Shown: piece after piece, positions 1-8,092 of the stretch
How the letters are laid out: each line of letters starts with the position of its first letter
Numbering within the stretch: position 1 is the stretch's first letter
Assembly (NCBI GenBank): GCA_964543235.1
Contig: CAZIXE010000042.1
Location: 1-28,800 of the forward strand
Length of the DNA stretch: 28,800 bases
Direction: 5' to 3'
From: JANMMJ01 sp964543235
Lineage (GTDB): Bacteria > Pseudomonadota > Alphaproteobacteria > Rhizobiales > Aestuariivirgaceae
Program-made: the position numbers and the translations under genes
The notes under the pieces: generated by a model
Seen by the model: the letters and a program-made list of their open reading frames with translations, nothing else
Database searches by the model: none
Told to the model about the DNA's origin: nothing

Positions 1-20
1 CTAGTTGACGGGGGAGCGCC

Positions 21-1232
21 ATGAACAGACCCATGACTGAATTCACTGAGATGATCCTCGACTTGCCGCGTGAGGTCGATGATGAGATCGCCGGAGACAT
101 CGAGAAAGAATCGGTCTTCGTGTCGCCAGGGATCGAGCGCATCATCGTCAATGATGACCGCAGGAGCGCGCGGCTGATCGTGCGCCCGGGCGCTGAGGCT
201 GGCGTCGTTCTGGACAAAGCCAGGCGTTATCTGGATGTCATGGCCAAGCAGCTCTCGGGTTTCGAGATCAAGGTATTTGTCGAAACCAGGCGCAGGGACA
301 CCGGTCCCTATGTACGGGGCGTGAACCAAGGCCTGGTCGAGCGCGGCTGGATGCATGATTACGGCAAGGGCCAGGTTGCCTATTCCGGACCGGTCCTGAA
401 GCTAGCCCGTCTCATCAATGCGCGAGCCGGTGAGCTCTATGCCAGGGTATTCAACGCGCAGGACGGCCACTTTCCCGCGATGATCGATGCCGACACCTTG
501 CACAGGTGCGGCTACTTCGACTCGCATCCGAATGCGGTGACTTTCGTGGGCAACATGGTGGAGGACATGGATGCCATTGAAGCCTTCCGCCTTGCCAATT
601 CCTGCGCTGAAGGCGCCCATTTGCCGCCGCACGAGCACATTCACATCGATGGCATGTGCCTGAACCCCGCCGCCTGCTTTCCCTGCTATCCGACACTCAC
701 CGGCAAGAACATTGGCGCCGGCGAGTGCTATACGTGGATGGGCCGGGTGTTTCGCTACGAGTCGCGTAACATCAGCGGACTTGATCGCCTCTATGAGTTC
801 AATGTCCGCGAGCTGGTCTTTGTCGGCGACGAGGACTATGTCCGCGCCTGCCGCGCCAAGGCACTCCCGGTGATCGAGGAACTTGCCTCCTACTTCGACA
901 TTGATTGCCGGGTGCAGACCGCCACCGATCCGTTCTTTGCAACCGTCTCGGCCGCCAAGAAGTTCTGGCAGGCCGCACAGGAAGTGAAGAACGAAATCAA
1001 GATTCCGGCACTTGCCGGCGATGGTGGTGAGAAGCTCCTGGCCTGCGGCTCGATAAACCTGCACGGGAACTTCTTCGGCACCCGCTTTGGCATCAAGTGC
1101 CCCAATGGCGAGCCGGCCCAGACGGGTTGTGTTGGCCTTGGCATCGAGCGCTGGGTGCTGGCCGCCTTCACTCAGCACGGATTCGAACCAGAGCGCTGGC
1201 CGCAGGCTGTGCGCAGGCAGATCTTTGACTGA
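21..1232 (+). CDS. Amino acid:[carrier protein] ligase (class II aaRS-like)
   Basis: The protein (403 aa) resembles the seryl-tRNA-synthetase-like amino acid:[carrier protein] ligases known from Bradyrhizobium and Agrobacterium. These activate a small amino acid (Gly or Ala) with ATP and load it on the phosphopantetheine arm of a carrier protein instead of a tRNA. Visible class II core signatures are a motif 2 region (R245-Y-E247 followed by LDRLYEFNVRE) and motif 3 (GLGIER, about residues 372-377). Cys- and His-rich stretches around residues 195-240 could include ligands for the active-site zinc of this family, but I cannot assign them. No tRNA-binding N-terminal coiled coil is seen; the first 100 or so residues form an extra N-terminal part compared with the roughly 320-aa Bradyrhizobium enzyme. 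The ATG is preceded by a GGGGGAG ribosome site. The carrier-protein gene follows 37 bp downstream, as expected for the pair. The amino acid used cannot be read from sequence. Confidence 0.85.
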   Translation: MNRPMTEFTEMILDLPREVDDEIAGDIEKESVFVSPGIERIIVNDDRRSARLIVRPGAEAGVVLDKARRYLDVMAKQLSGFEIKVFVETRRRDTGPYVRGVNQGLVERGWMHDYGKGQVAYSGPVLKLARLINARAGELYARVFNAQDGHFPAMIDADTLHRCGYFDSHPNAVTFVGNMVEDMDAIEAFRLANSCAEGAHLPPHEHIHIDGMCLNPAACFPCYPTLTGKNIGAGECYTWMGRVFRYESRNISGLDRLYEFNVRELVFVGDEDYVRACRAKALPVIEELASYFDIDCRVQTATDPFFATVSAAKKFWQAAQEVKNEIKIPALAGDGGEKLLACGSINLHGNFFGTRFGIKCPNGEPAQTGCVGLGIERWVLAAFTQHGFEPERWPQAVRRQIFD

Positions 1233-1269
1233 TTGTCGACCCGCAACTGCATTCTGACAGGAGACCCAC

Positions 1270-1533
1270 ATGCAGCTCTACAACATCATCGGCAAGGTCC
1301 TGGGCGTTGATCCCGCGACGCTCTCGGAGGAATCGAATGCCCAGAACACCCCGCGCTGGGATTCGCTGCGCCACATCGAGGTGGTGCTGGCGGTCGAAAG
1401 CGCCTTCCATGTGCGCTTCACCATGCCGGAAATCGCCAGCCTCAGGAAGCTGGGCGACATCCGCCGCATTCTCGTGGCCAAGAACGTCCGCCTTGATCCG
1501 CCGGTGGGCGAGGAACAGCGGCAGGTTGCCTGA
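1270..1533 (+). CDS. Acyl carrier protein partner of the ligase
   Basis: Small acidic helical protein of 87 aa with the phosphopantetheine attachment motif WDSLRHIEV; the serine of DSL is the expected modified residue (normally DSL in fatty-acid ACPs). It ends in a short hydrophilic tail. The ATG has an AGGAG ribosome site (gacaggagaccc). It lies directly behind the ligase and almost certainly shares its message. Carrier proteins of this type accept an aminoacyl group as a thioester on the phosphopantetheine arm; the downstream acceptor of the amino acid is not known for this family. It is not likely to be the fatty-acid synthesis AcpP, which normally sits with fab genes and has a DSLDTVEL-type motif. 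Confidence 0.87.
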   Translation: MQLYNIIGKVLGVDPATLSEESNAQNTPRWDSLRHIEVVLAVESAFHVRFTMPEIASLRKLGDIRRILVAKNVRLDPPVGEEQRQVA

Positions 1534-1578
1534 GGCGGCGGCGTTGAGCCGGCCTCGCCCATCCTGAACAGGAAGGTG

Positions 1579-3603
1579 ATGCTCAAGGACCCGACCATAA
1601 GGCTTCTGGTAGTCGACGACGACGAAGATGATCTTTATCTGATCAATGATGCATTGACCGAGGTGAAGGAGACTCGCTACGACGTGTGCGCAGTGAGTTC
1701 GGCGCTCGCCGCTATGGCCAAGCTCGCGGAAGTGTCATTCGACGTCATCGTCAGCGACTACCGGTTGGGCGCGGTCACCGGCATCGATTTCATCAAGAAT
1801 GTGCGCAAGGCGGGCATCGATACGCCCGTAATCCTGTTGACGGGTCTGGCGGCCAATGCCATTGACCAGGCGGCTCTGCAGGCCGGTGCCTCCGACTTTC
1901 TCCCCAAGGAATCGCTGAACCCGATCGTCATCGACCGTGCCATCCGTTATGCGATTGCCCACGCCAACCGCCAACGGCTTCTCCAGGCGGTGCTCAAGAG
2001 CACCATCTCCGGTGTTGCGGCCATCGACGACAGGGGCGACATCACCCTTTGGAATCCGCGCTTTCTGGAGTTTGCCGAGGCGGCCTTTGGTGAGGAGTCC
2101 GGACGGCTCGACCAGCTCGCGAGACTGGCGCTGGCCGCCGACGACCAGGACATCGAGATCGGCGGCAAGGTCGTTGAACCTTACGTCACCAAGCTGCCAG
2201 ACGGCGGCAGCGTGCTGGTGCTCCACGATGTGACCGAGCGCGTGAACGATCTGAAGCAGCGCGAACTTGCCGAGCAGCGCATCCGGCAGATTGCCCTGCA
2301 TGACACCTTGACGGGCCTGCCGAACCGCGCGGCGTTCAACGACCTGCTCGACTGCAGCATCTACAAGGCGACCGAGGAAGACCGGGAGCTGGCGGTCCTG
2401 AGCTTCGACTTCGATCGCTTCAAGGAGGTCAACGACGTCTTTGGCCATGCTGCGGGCGATGATCTTCTCAAAGTGGCAGCCAGTCGCCTGAGCGAGATTC
2501 TTTCAGCCGGTGAGTATGTGGCGAGGCTCGGTGGCGATGAGTTCGTCCTGATCCAGGAGCGGCCTGAAGGCGACAGCGCACGGTTACTTGCGCAGCGCCT
2601 CGTCGAAAGCCTGTCGCGGCCCTTCGAGAGCGGCGGCAAGTCGATTTCCGCCGAGGTGAGCGTCGGCATCGCCTATTTCCCGCATCATGGCAGGCAGCGC
2701 GAGGATCTTCTCGCCAACGCTGACCTTGCCATGTACCGGGCCAAGAACGATCCGGGCCAGTCGATCTGCATATTTGACGTTGAGATGGACCAGTACATCC
2801 GCCACCGCCGCAAGATCGCCACTGAGCTCCGCTCGGCAATACAGGAGAATGAGCTTCACCTGAACTTCCAGCCGCAATACAGCGCGGCATCGAACAGCAT
2901 TACCGGATTCGAAGCACTTCTGCGTTGGACCAATCGTCTGCGCGGCCCCATCTCGCCCAACGAGTTCATCGGGGTTGCTGAAGAGAACGGCATGATCCGG
3001 GAGATCGACGAGTGGGTGTTGCGCCGCGCCTGTCTCACGGCGGCCAGCTGGAACAACGACATGAAGGTCGCGGTGAATATTTCCGCCAAGGCGATCTGCC
3101 ACTCCGGCATTGCCGAGATGGTTCGCGGCATCCTGCTGGAGAGCGGGCTGTCGCCGGCGCGTTTGGAACTCGAGGTGACCGAGTCGGCCTTCATCTATGA
3201 TCTGAACCGGGCGCTCCACACGCTGCGGCAGATCAAGGCGCTGGGTATTTCCATCGCCATGGACGACTTCGGCACCGGCTATTCTTCGCTATCGATGCTG
3301 AACTCGTTCCCCTTTGACCGCATCAAGATCGACAAGTCCTTCATCCAGGGCATTGGCACCAGTCCGCGGGCCGAAACGATCTGCCGCGCTGTCCTGGGGC
3401 TGGGACATGCCCTCCAGGTGCCGATCCTGGCGGAGGGTGTTGAGACCAGGGAGCAGCTCGATTTCGCTGTCTCCCTCGGCTGCGATGAAATCCAGGGCTA
3501 TTACTTCGGCCTGCCGCTTTCCGAGCAGGAAGTCATGGACACTTATGGTAACCCGGGTGGGGTTCGCCTCATTCAGGCTCCGAAGGTCGCCGCCGTCGCC
3601 TGA
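1579..3603 (+). CDS. REC-PAS-GGDEF-EAL cyclic-di-GMP signalling protein
   Basis: Multidomain response regulator of 674 aa. Residues about 5-125 are a receiver domain (acidic pocket VDDDEDD, phosphoacceptor D60 in VSDYRLG, T88 and K110). Residues about 130-225 look like a degenerate PAS. A GGDEF domain follows with the intact motif GGDEF (about 318-322, preceded by ARL), so diguanylate cyclase activity is possible; the RxxD inhibitory site expected just upstream is absent (SAGE instead). The EAL domain has EALLRW (E445), VNISA, ELEVTES, DDFGTGYSSL, KIDKSF and AEGVET, so all usual metal and catalytic positions for phosphodiesterase activity are present. The ATG at 1579 has AGGA five bases upstream; an immediately preceding GTG (1576) is an alternative. 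The cognate histidine kinase is not in the window. The gene starts 45 bp after the carrier protein and may be in the same transcript. Which activity dominates cannot be told from sequence. Confidence 0.95.
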   Translation: MLKDPTIRLLVVDDDEDDLYLINDALTEVKETRYDVCAVSSALAAMAKLAEVSFDVIVSDYRLGAVTGIDFIKNVRKAGIDTPVILLTGLAANAIDQAALQAGASDFLPKESLNPIVIDRAIRYAIAHANRQRLLQAVLKSTISGVAAIDDRGDITLWNPRFLEFAEAAFGEESGRLDQLARLALAADDQDIEIGGKVVEPYVTKLPDGGSVLVLHDVTERVNDLKQRELAEQRIRQIALHDTLTGLPNRAAFNDLLDCSIYKATEEDRELAVLSFDFDRFKEVNDVFGHAAGDDLLKVAASRLSEILSAGEYVARLGGDEFVLIQERPEGDSARLLAQRLVESLSRPFESGGKSISAEVSVGIAYFPHHGRQREDLLANADLAMYRAKNDPGQSICIFDVEMDQYIRHRRKIATELRSAIQENELHLNFQPQYSAASNSITGFEALLRWTNRLRGPISPNEFIGVAEENGMIREIDEWVLRRACLTAASWNNDMKVAVNISAKAICHSGIAEMVRGILLESGLSPARLELEVTESAFIYDLNRALHTLRQIKALGISIAMDDFGTGYSSLSMLNSFPFDRIKIDKSFIQGIGTSPRAETICRAVLGLGHALQVPILAEGVETREQLDFAVSLGCDEIQGYYFGLPLSEQEVMDTYGNPGGVRLIQAPKVAAVA

Positions 3604-3606
3604 CTG

Positions 3607-3625
3607 CGGGAACAAATTGTTCCCG
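3607..3625. promoter_or_regulatory. 19-bp perfect inverted repeat, probable operator
   Basis: CGGGAACAAATTGTTCCCG has 9-bp arms around a single central A, 3 bp after the stop of the GGDEF-EAL gene and 53 bp before the HAD gene. No T-run follows on either strand, so it is better read as a protein-binding site than as an intrinsic terminator. Its ACAAATTGT core resembles the palindrome at 4482-4495 upstream of the SorC regulator. Confidence 0.5.
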
Positions 3626-3678
3626 GCGCGTATTTGGCTTAGACGTGGGACCATCCACGCAACCGGTGCACCACCCCA

Positions 3679-4389
3679 ATGCCGGATCGGCAATCCCATC
3701 TTACTGCAATCGGTTTTGATGCCGACGACACGCTCTGGCAGAACGAGCAGTTCTTCCGCCTGACCGAAGAGCGCTTTGCCGCCATGCTGGCGCCCTACAC
3801 CAGAGTCGAGGATGTTTCGGAACGGCTTCTCGAAGCCGAGAAGCGCAATCTCGGCCTCTATGGCTTTGGCATCAAGGGCTTTACCCTCTCCATGATCGAG
3901 ACTGCCATTGAAGTCACCGAAGGGCGCATTCCGGCGACCGTGATCCAGGACATCCTCGATGCGGGCCGCGACATGCTGGGCCACCCGGTGGAAACCCTGC
4001 CGCACGTGCCGGAGACGCTGGCCGGTTTGGCCGGACGCTATCGGCTGATTCTCATCACCAAGGGTGACCTGTTCGATCAGGAGCGCAAGCTGGCGCAATC
4101 TGGGCTTGGCGAACTCTTCGACGCCGTTGAAATCGTCAGTGACAAGACGGCCTCAACCTATGACCGGGTATTCTCGCGTTATGCCGACGGACCTGACCGC
4201 AGCATGATGGTTGGCAATTCGTTGAAATCCGACGTGCTCCCGGCGCTTGCCGCCGGCAGCTGGGCGGTCCATGTCCCGCACCACCTGACCTGGGTGGTCG
4301 AGCATGCCGAGCCGCCGGTGGCCGCGCCCCGCTTTCATCAGCTCGATCATCTAGGCGAGCTGGCCGAGCTGTTGCTTCGCATTGGCTGA
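3679..4389 (+). CDS. HAD-superfamily hydrolase (phosphatase-like)
   Basis: A 236-aa haloacid-dehalogenase-fold hydrolase. Motif I is FDADDTLW with the nucleophile and acid aspartates near residue 14, motif II is ILITKGD (Thr), the conserved lysine is in VSDKTAS, and motif III is MVGNSLKSD. An insert of about 80 helical residues between motifs I and II is a type I cap, so it belongs to subfamily IA, which includes phosphoglycolate-phosphatase-like enzymes. The Lys after motif II and the acidic residues suit a phosphatase rather than a dehalogenase; the substrate is unknown. No convincing ribosome site precedes the ATG. It stands alone between two regulatory stretches and is not tightly coupled to the SorC operon (194 bp gap), although the similar palindromes before both genes allow shared control. 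Confidence 0.85.
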   Translation: MPDRQSHLTAIGFDADDTLWQNEQFFRLTEERFAAMLAPYTRVEDVSERLLEAEKRNLGLYGFGIKGFTLSMIETAIEVTEGRIPATVIQDILDAGRDMLGHPVETLPHVPETLAGLAGRYRLILITKGDLFDQERKLAQSGLGELFDAVEIVSDKTASTYDRVFSRYADGPDRSMMVGNSLKSDVLPALAAGSWAVHVPHHLTWVVEHAEPPVAAPRFHQLDHLGELAELLLRIG

Positions 4390-4481
4390 CCGCCTTGGCT
4401 GCGTCCGCGCCGTGTCGTGCCTCTTGGATAAAAGAGTGGCAAGAAATCCTCGCTTTGATTCAACAGCTTGAGACTTTGCCG

Positions 4482-4566
4482 GCACAAAATTGTGCATCGC
4501 AGAATCGATTCTGATTGACTCCCGACCACAATCTGAAAAATATTTCATTAACCGCAAAATATTTCA
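4482..4566. promoter_or_regulatory. Palindrome cluster upstream of the SorC regulator
   Basis: Four symmetric elements lie in 85 bp of AT-rich DNA: GCACAAAATTGTGC (4482-4495, 6-bp arms), CAGAATCGATTCTG (4500-4513, perfect 14-bp palindrome), TGAAAAATATTTCA (4534-4547, 5-bp arms) and a second AAAATATTTCA copy (4556-4566) set 19 bp after the first. This arrangement fits operators for the SorC-type regulator encoded immediately downstream, plus the promoter of the polyol operon. Which palindrome binds which protein is inference. Confidence 0.6.
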
Positions 4567-4583
4567 CAGGCGAGGGATGGCGG

Positions 4584-5594
4584 GTGGATCGGGTCAGGCC
4601 GGGACTTGCCGTTGACGAGGAAGCAGCGCTTGCCGCGCGCGCGGCATGGCTCTATTTCGCCGGAGGCAAGACCCAGGCCGAAGTCGCGGAACTTCTCAAT
4701 GTCCCGAACACCAAAGCCCATCGGCTGATCGCCCGGGCCAGCCGCGACGGGCTGATCCGCGTCTTCGTGGAAGGGCCCATTGCCGGCTGCATTGCCCTTG
4801 AGGAGGCGCTTAAGCAGCAGTACGCGCTGACGACCTGCGAGGTCGTCCCCAATGTCGACGAGGGTGCCTTGCCACTCCGCACCCTTGGCATAGCCGGGGC
4901 CCGCTTTATCAGGTCACTGATCGAACATCGCAGCCATGACATCATTGCCTTTGGGCACGGTAGAACTCTGGCCGCCGCCGTTGACTATCTGCCGAGTGTG
5001 CCGGCGGGTGGTGTGAAGTTCGTTTCGCTCCTGGGAGGCCTGACCCGACGCTTTGCGGCGAGCCCCTTCGAGGTGATCCACCGCCTGGCCGAGCGCACGG
5101 GTGCCGAGGCCTATCTGATGCCGGTGCCCTTCTTTGCCAACACGGAGAAGGACAAGGAGGTCCTGCAATCGCAGTACGGCGTGTCGGAAGTGATCGAACT
5201 GGGCCGCAGCGCCACCCTGTACATTGCCGGCATCGGCGAGATTGACCGCCGCAGCTTCATCGCCACGGGCGGCATGCTTGACGAAGAGGACATGGCCGAG
5301 GTGATCGGCTCGGGCGCTACCGGTGAGCTGTTGGGGCAGTTCTTTGGCGCTGACGGCAACCATATCCAGACGTCAGTGTCCGGGCGCGCTCTGGCGCCTC
5401 GTCTCGAAGATCTGCGCAGCCATCGCATTGTCGGGTTGGCAGGGGGCACATCCAAGACCGACGCGATCCGCGCCATTCTGTCGAGCGGCCTGCTTTCGGG
5501 ACTGATTACCGACGAGGCGACCGCCAGCCGCCTCGCGGCGGCATATCCGGGACATGAGCCCGGCAACAAGAACGGACAAACCGCACCGGGCTGA
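4584..5594 (+). CDS. SorC-family transcriptional regulator (EryD-like)
   Basis: Regulator of 336 aa with the SorC/DeoR layout: an N-terminal helix-turn-helix (ARAAWLYFAGGKTQAEVAEL, then a recognition helix in NTKAHRLIARA) followed by a C-terminal sugar-binding domain of the SorC type, with GHGRTLAAAV, LLGGLTRR and the typical end GLITDEATASRL. EryD of the erythritol operon and other polyol regulators belong to this family; they are released from DNA by a phosphorylated or free sugar. I chose the GTG at 4584 because a GAGGG sequence lies 7 bp upstream; a TTG at 4515 would place the start inside the palindromic operator region. It is the first gene of the transport operon, 32 bp ahead of the binding protein. 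It most likely represses or activates this operon in response to the imported substrate or its phosphate. Confidence 0.87.
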   Translation: MDRVRPGLAVDEEAALAARAAWLYFAGGKTQAEVAELLNVPNTKAHRLIARASRDGLIRVFVEGPIAGCIALEEALKQQYALTTCEVVPNVDEGALPLRTLGIAGARFIRSLIEHRSHDIIAFGHGRTLAAAVDYLPSVPAGGVKFVSLLGGLTRRFAASPFEVIHRLAERTGAEAYLMPVPFFANTEKDKEVLQSQYGVSEVIELGRSATLYIAGIGEIDRRSFIATGGMLDEEDMAEVIGSGATGELLGQFFGADGNHIQTSVSGRALAPRLEDLRSHRIVGLAGGTSKTDAIRAILSSGLLSGLITDEATASRLAAAYPGHEPGNKNGQTAPG

Positions 5595-5626
5595 ACGTGC
5601 ATCATCAACAAACGGAGGAATCCCTA

Positions 5627-7066
5627 ATGTACGAGAAAGAAAAATCCCTTTTTGAGGCCTTTGTGGCAAAGAAACTCGACCGCCGCGAACTGATTCAGGG
5701 CGCGGGCAAGTTGGGCCTGTCATTTGGCGCCGCCAGCATCCTGCTGAACCAGGCGCAGACCAGGGCCATGGCCGCTGACTTCGACTGGATGAAGTTCAAG
5801 GGCTCAAAGCTCAAGCTGCTTCTCAACAAGCATCCCTACGCCGATGCGATGATCGCCAATCTTGAGACCTTCAAGTCCATGACCGGCATGGATGTCACTT
5901 ACGACATCTTCCCGGAAGACGTGTACTTCGACAAAGTCACGGCTGCCCTGTCATCGGGTTCCGCCGAATACGACGCGTTCATGACCGGCGCCTACATGAC
6001 CTGGACCTACGGTCCGGCTGGGTGGATCGCCGATCTCAATGAGTACATTAGCGATCCGGCCAAGACGAACCCCAACTATAACTGGGAAGACGTACTGCCG
6101 GGTCTGCGGGCCTCCACCGCGTGGAACGGCGTCCCCGGCGGCGAGTTGGGTTCTGCCGACGCCAAGCAATGGTGCATCCCCTGGGGCTACGAACTGAACA
6201 ACATCTCTTACAACACCAAGATGTTCGAGAAGGTCGGCGTCGAGCCGCCCAAGAATCTTGGCGAGATGGTCGAGACGGCCGCCAAGCTCACAAAGGACCT
6301 CGGTGGCCCCTACGGCATCGGCGTTCGCGGCTCCCGCTCATGGGCATCGATCCATCCCGGATTCCTCTCCGGCTATGCCAACTTCGGCGAACGCGATTTC
6401 ACGGTCACTGATGGCAAGCTGCAGGCTGCCATGAACACGCCCGGCTCCAAGGCCTTCCACAAGGATTGGGTGAAGATGATCCAGGAATCGGGTCCGAAGA
6501 ACTGGTCGACCTACACCTGGTATCAGGTCGGAACTGATCTCGGGGCAGGCGCCTCGGCGATGATCTTCGACGCTGACATCCTCGGTTACTTCATGAATGG
6601 GGGTGACAACAGGGAGAAGGGCAACCTGGGCTATGCGCCATTTGCCGCCAACCCCGCCGCGTCGGCGCCCACTCCCAACGTCTGGATCTGGTCGCTTGCC
6701 ATGAACAATGCAGGCAGTCAGAAGGATGCCACCTGGTACTTCATGCAGTGGGCGAGCTCTGCGGAACATGGCCTGTTCGGCGCCCAGAAGATGGACTTCG
6801 TCAATCCCGTCCGGGCCTCCGTGTGGAAAGACGAGGTGTTCCGCAAGCGCATCGACACCTCCTATCCAGGCTACCTCCACCAGCATGACGTGTCCGCGCC
6901 GGGGGCAAAGATTTACTTTACGGCGCAGCCGCTCTTCTTCGATCTCACCACCCAGTGGTCGGAGACCTTGCAGAAGATGGTCGCCAACGAGGTGCCGGTT
7001 GATGAGGGACTCGATGCCATGGCGGCAGACATCGACAGCAAGCTGAAGGAGGCCGGTCTCGGCTAA
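5627..7066 (+). CDS. ABC transporter substrate-binding protein, family 1
   Basis: Periplasmic extracellular solute-binding protein of 479 aa. The N-terminus LDRRELIQGAGKLGLSFGAA, ending near AMA-AD, looks like a twin-arginine (Tat) export signal. The mature protein has the alternating alpha/beta composition of the family 1 sugar-binding proteins (LKLLLNKHPYADAMIANLETF, YDAFMTGAYMTW) with many Trp and Tyr residues typical of sugar or polyol pockets. The ATG at 5627 has GGAGGA 8 bp upstream and is preferred over an upstream GTG at 5597. It sits between the regulator and two permeases, so it delivers the substrate to this importer. A hairpin between this gene and the permeases would favour more binding protein than membrane components. 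The substrate cannot be fixed from sequence; a polyol is likely from the linked kinase and dehydrogenase. Confidence 0.92.
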   Translation: MYEKEKSLFEAFVAKKLDRRELIQGAGKLGLSFGAASILLNQAQTRAMAADFDWMKFKGSKLKLLLNKHPYADAMIANLETFKSMTGMDVTYDIFPEDVYFDKVTAALSSGSAEYDAFMTGAYMTWTYGPAGWIADLNEYISDPAKTNPNYNWEDVLPGLRASTAWNGVPGGELGSADAKQWCIPWGYELNNISYNTKMFEKVGVEPPKNLGEMVETAAKLTKDLGGPYGIGVRGSRSWASIHPGFLSGYANFGERDFTVTDGKLQAAMNTPGSKAFHKDWVKMIQESGPKNWSTYTWYQVGTDLGAGASAMIFDADILGYFMNGGDNREKGNLGYAPFAANPAASAPTPNVWIWSLAMNNAGSQKDATWYFMQWASSAEHGLFGAQKMDFVNPVRASVWKDEVFRKRIDTSYPGYLHQHDVSAPGAKIYFTAQPLFFDLTTQWSETLQKMVANEVPVDEGLDAMAADIDSKLKEAGLG

Positions 7067-7081
7067 CCCTGAACGCCGGAA

Positions 7082-7128
7082 CGGGCCTCGACGGAATGTC
7101 CTCCCATCGGGGCCCGCACCACACTTTT
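7082..7128 (+). terminator. Hairpin with short T-run after the binding-protein gene
   Basis: CGGGCCTCGA (7082-7091) can pair with TCGGGGCCCG (7107-7116), 10 bp with one G-U pair and a 15-base loop. Only TTTT follows at 7125-7128, 8 bases after the stem, so termination would be partial at most. Its place between a binding protein and its permeases is the usual one for a stabilising or attenuating hairpin. Confidence 0.45.
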
Positions 7129-7162
7129 CACGTTGTGCAAGCTGAACTAGGGTGAGCGGCCC

Positions 7163-8089
7163 ATGGCCACAGTCGCCGCACCAACCTCAATGCCCATGAA
7201 GCGCAGCCGCTTCATGCGCAGAGCGTTGCCCTATGTCCTGAGCCTGCCGGCGCTGCTGGTCTGTATCGGCATCCTCATCCCGTTCTTCACGGCGGTCTAC
7301 TATTCCATGATGCGCTACCGCATGAATCTGCCGGCCATGAAGGGCTTCATCTGGTTTGACAACTATATCAACTTCTTTTCCGACCCGAAATTTTGGAACA
7401 CTGTCTACATCTCCCTCACCTATGCAGCTCTGACGGTGGGCATTGAACTGGTCTTGGGTCTCGGCATCGCGCTGCTGTTGCAGCGTCCCTCGCGCTTCAA
7501 CAACATTGTTTCCATTCTGCTCCTGCTGCCCCTGATGACGGCGCCGGCACTTGCAGCTCTCATGTGGAAACTCATGACCCATCCGGATTTCGGCATATTG
7601 AGCTACCTGATCGGGCTCTTTGGCTTCACCGACTTCAAATGGGCCTCCGATCCCAGGACCGCGCTGCTCACTGTCGTCCTTGTCGACATGTGGGTCTATA
7701 CGCCGTTCATCATGATATTGCTGCTCGCCGGCCTGCGTTCGCTGCCCAAGGCGCCGTTCGAGGCGGCAGCCCTAGATGGCGTGCCGCGCAGCTTTGTGTT
7801 CTTCCGCATCACGCTGCCCATGCTCATGCCTTACATCATAACCGCAACCCTGTTCCGGCTGCTCGACTCGATCCAGCAGTTCGACATCATCTATTCGATG
7901 ACCCAGGGCGGTCCGGGCGACAAGCTGCTGGTTTTCCAGGTGCAGGCCTATCTCGACTTCTTCCAGGCGACGAATGTCGGTCGCTCGGCGGCCCTCATGA
8001 TTATCCTCTGGGCGATCACCTATCTCCTGTCGAACATCTTCATCAAGCAGTGGCTGAAACTGCGCGAGCGCGCGCACGGGGTGGCGTGA
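7163..8089 (+). CDS. ABC sugar/polyol transporter permease (MalF-like)
   Basis: Inner-membrane permease of 308 aa with about six transmembrane helices (first at residues 25-47) and the cytoplasmic coupling motif EAAALDGVPRSFVFFRITLPML (about 206-227), which docks onto the ATPases in the carbohydrate (CUT1) importers. The basic N-terminus MKRSRFMRRA is cytoplasmic. AGGGTGAG lies a few bases before the ATG. It pairs with the next permease, whose gene starts 3 bp after this one ends. Confidence 0.93.
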   Translation: MATVAAPTSMPMKRSRFMRRALPYVLSLPALLVCIGILIPFFTAVYYSMMRYRMNLPAMKGFIWFDNYINFFSDPKFWNTVYISLTYAALTVGIELVLGLGIALLLQRPSRFNNIVSILLLLPLMTAPALAALMWKLMTHPDFGILSYLIGLFGFTDFKWASDPRTALLTVVLVDMWVYTPFIMILLLAGLRSLPKAPFEAAALDGVPRSFVFFRITLPMLMPYIITATLFRLLDSIQQFDIIYSMTQGGPGDKLLVFQVQAYLDFFQATNVGRSAALMIILWAITYLLSNIFIKQWLKLRERAHGVA

Positions 8090-8092
8090 ACC

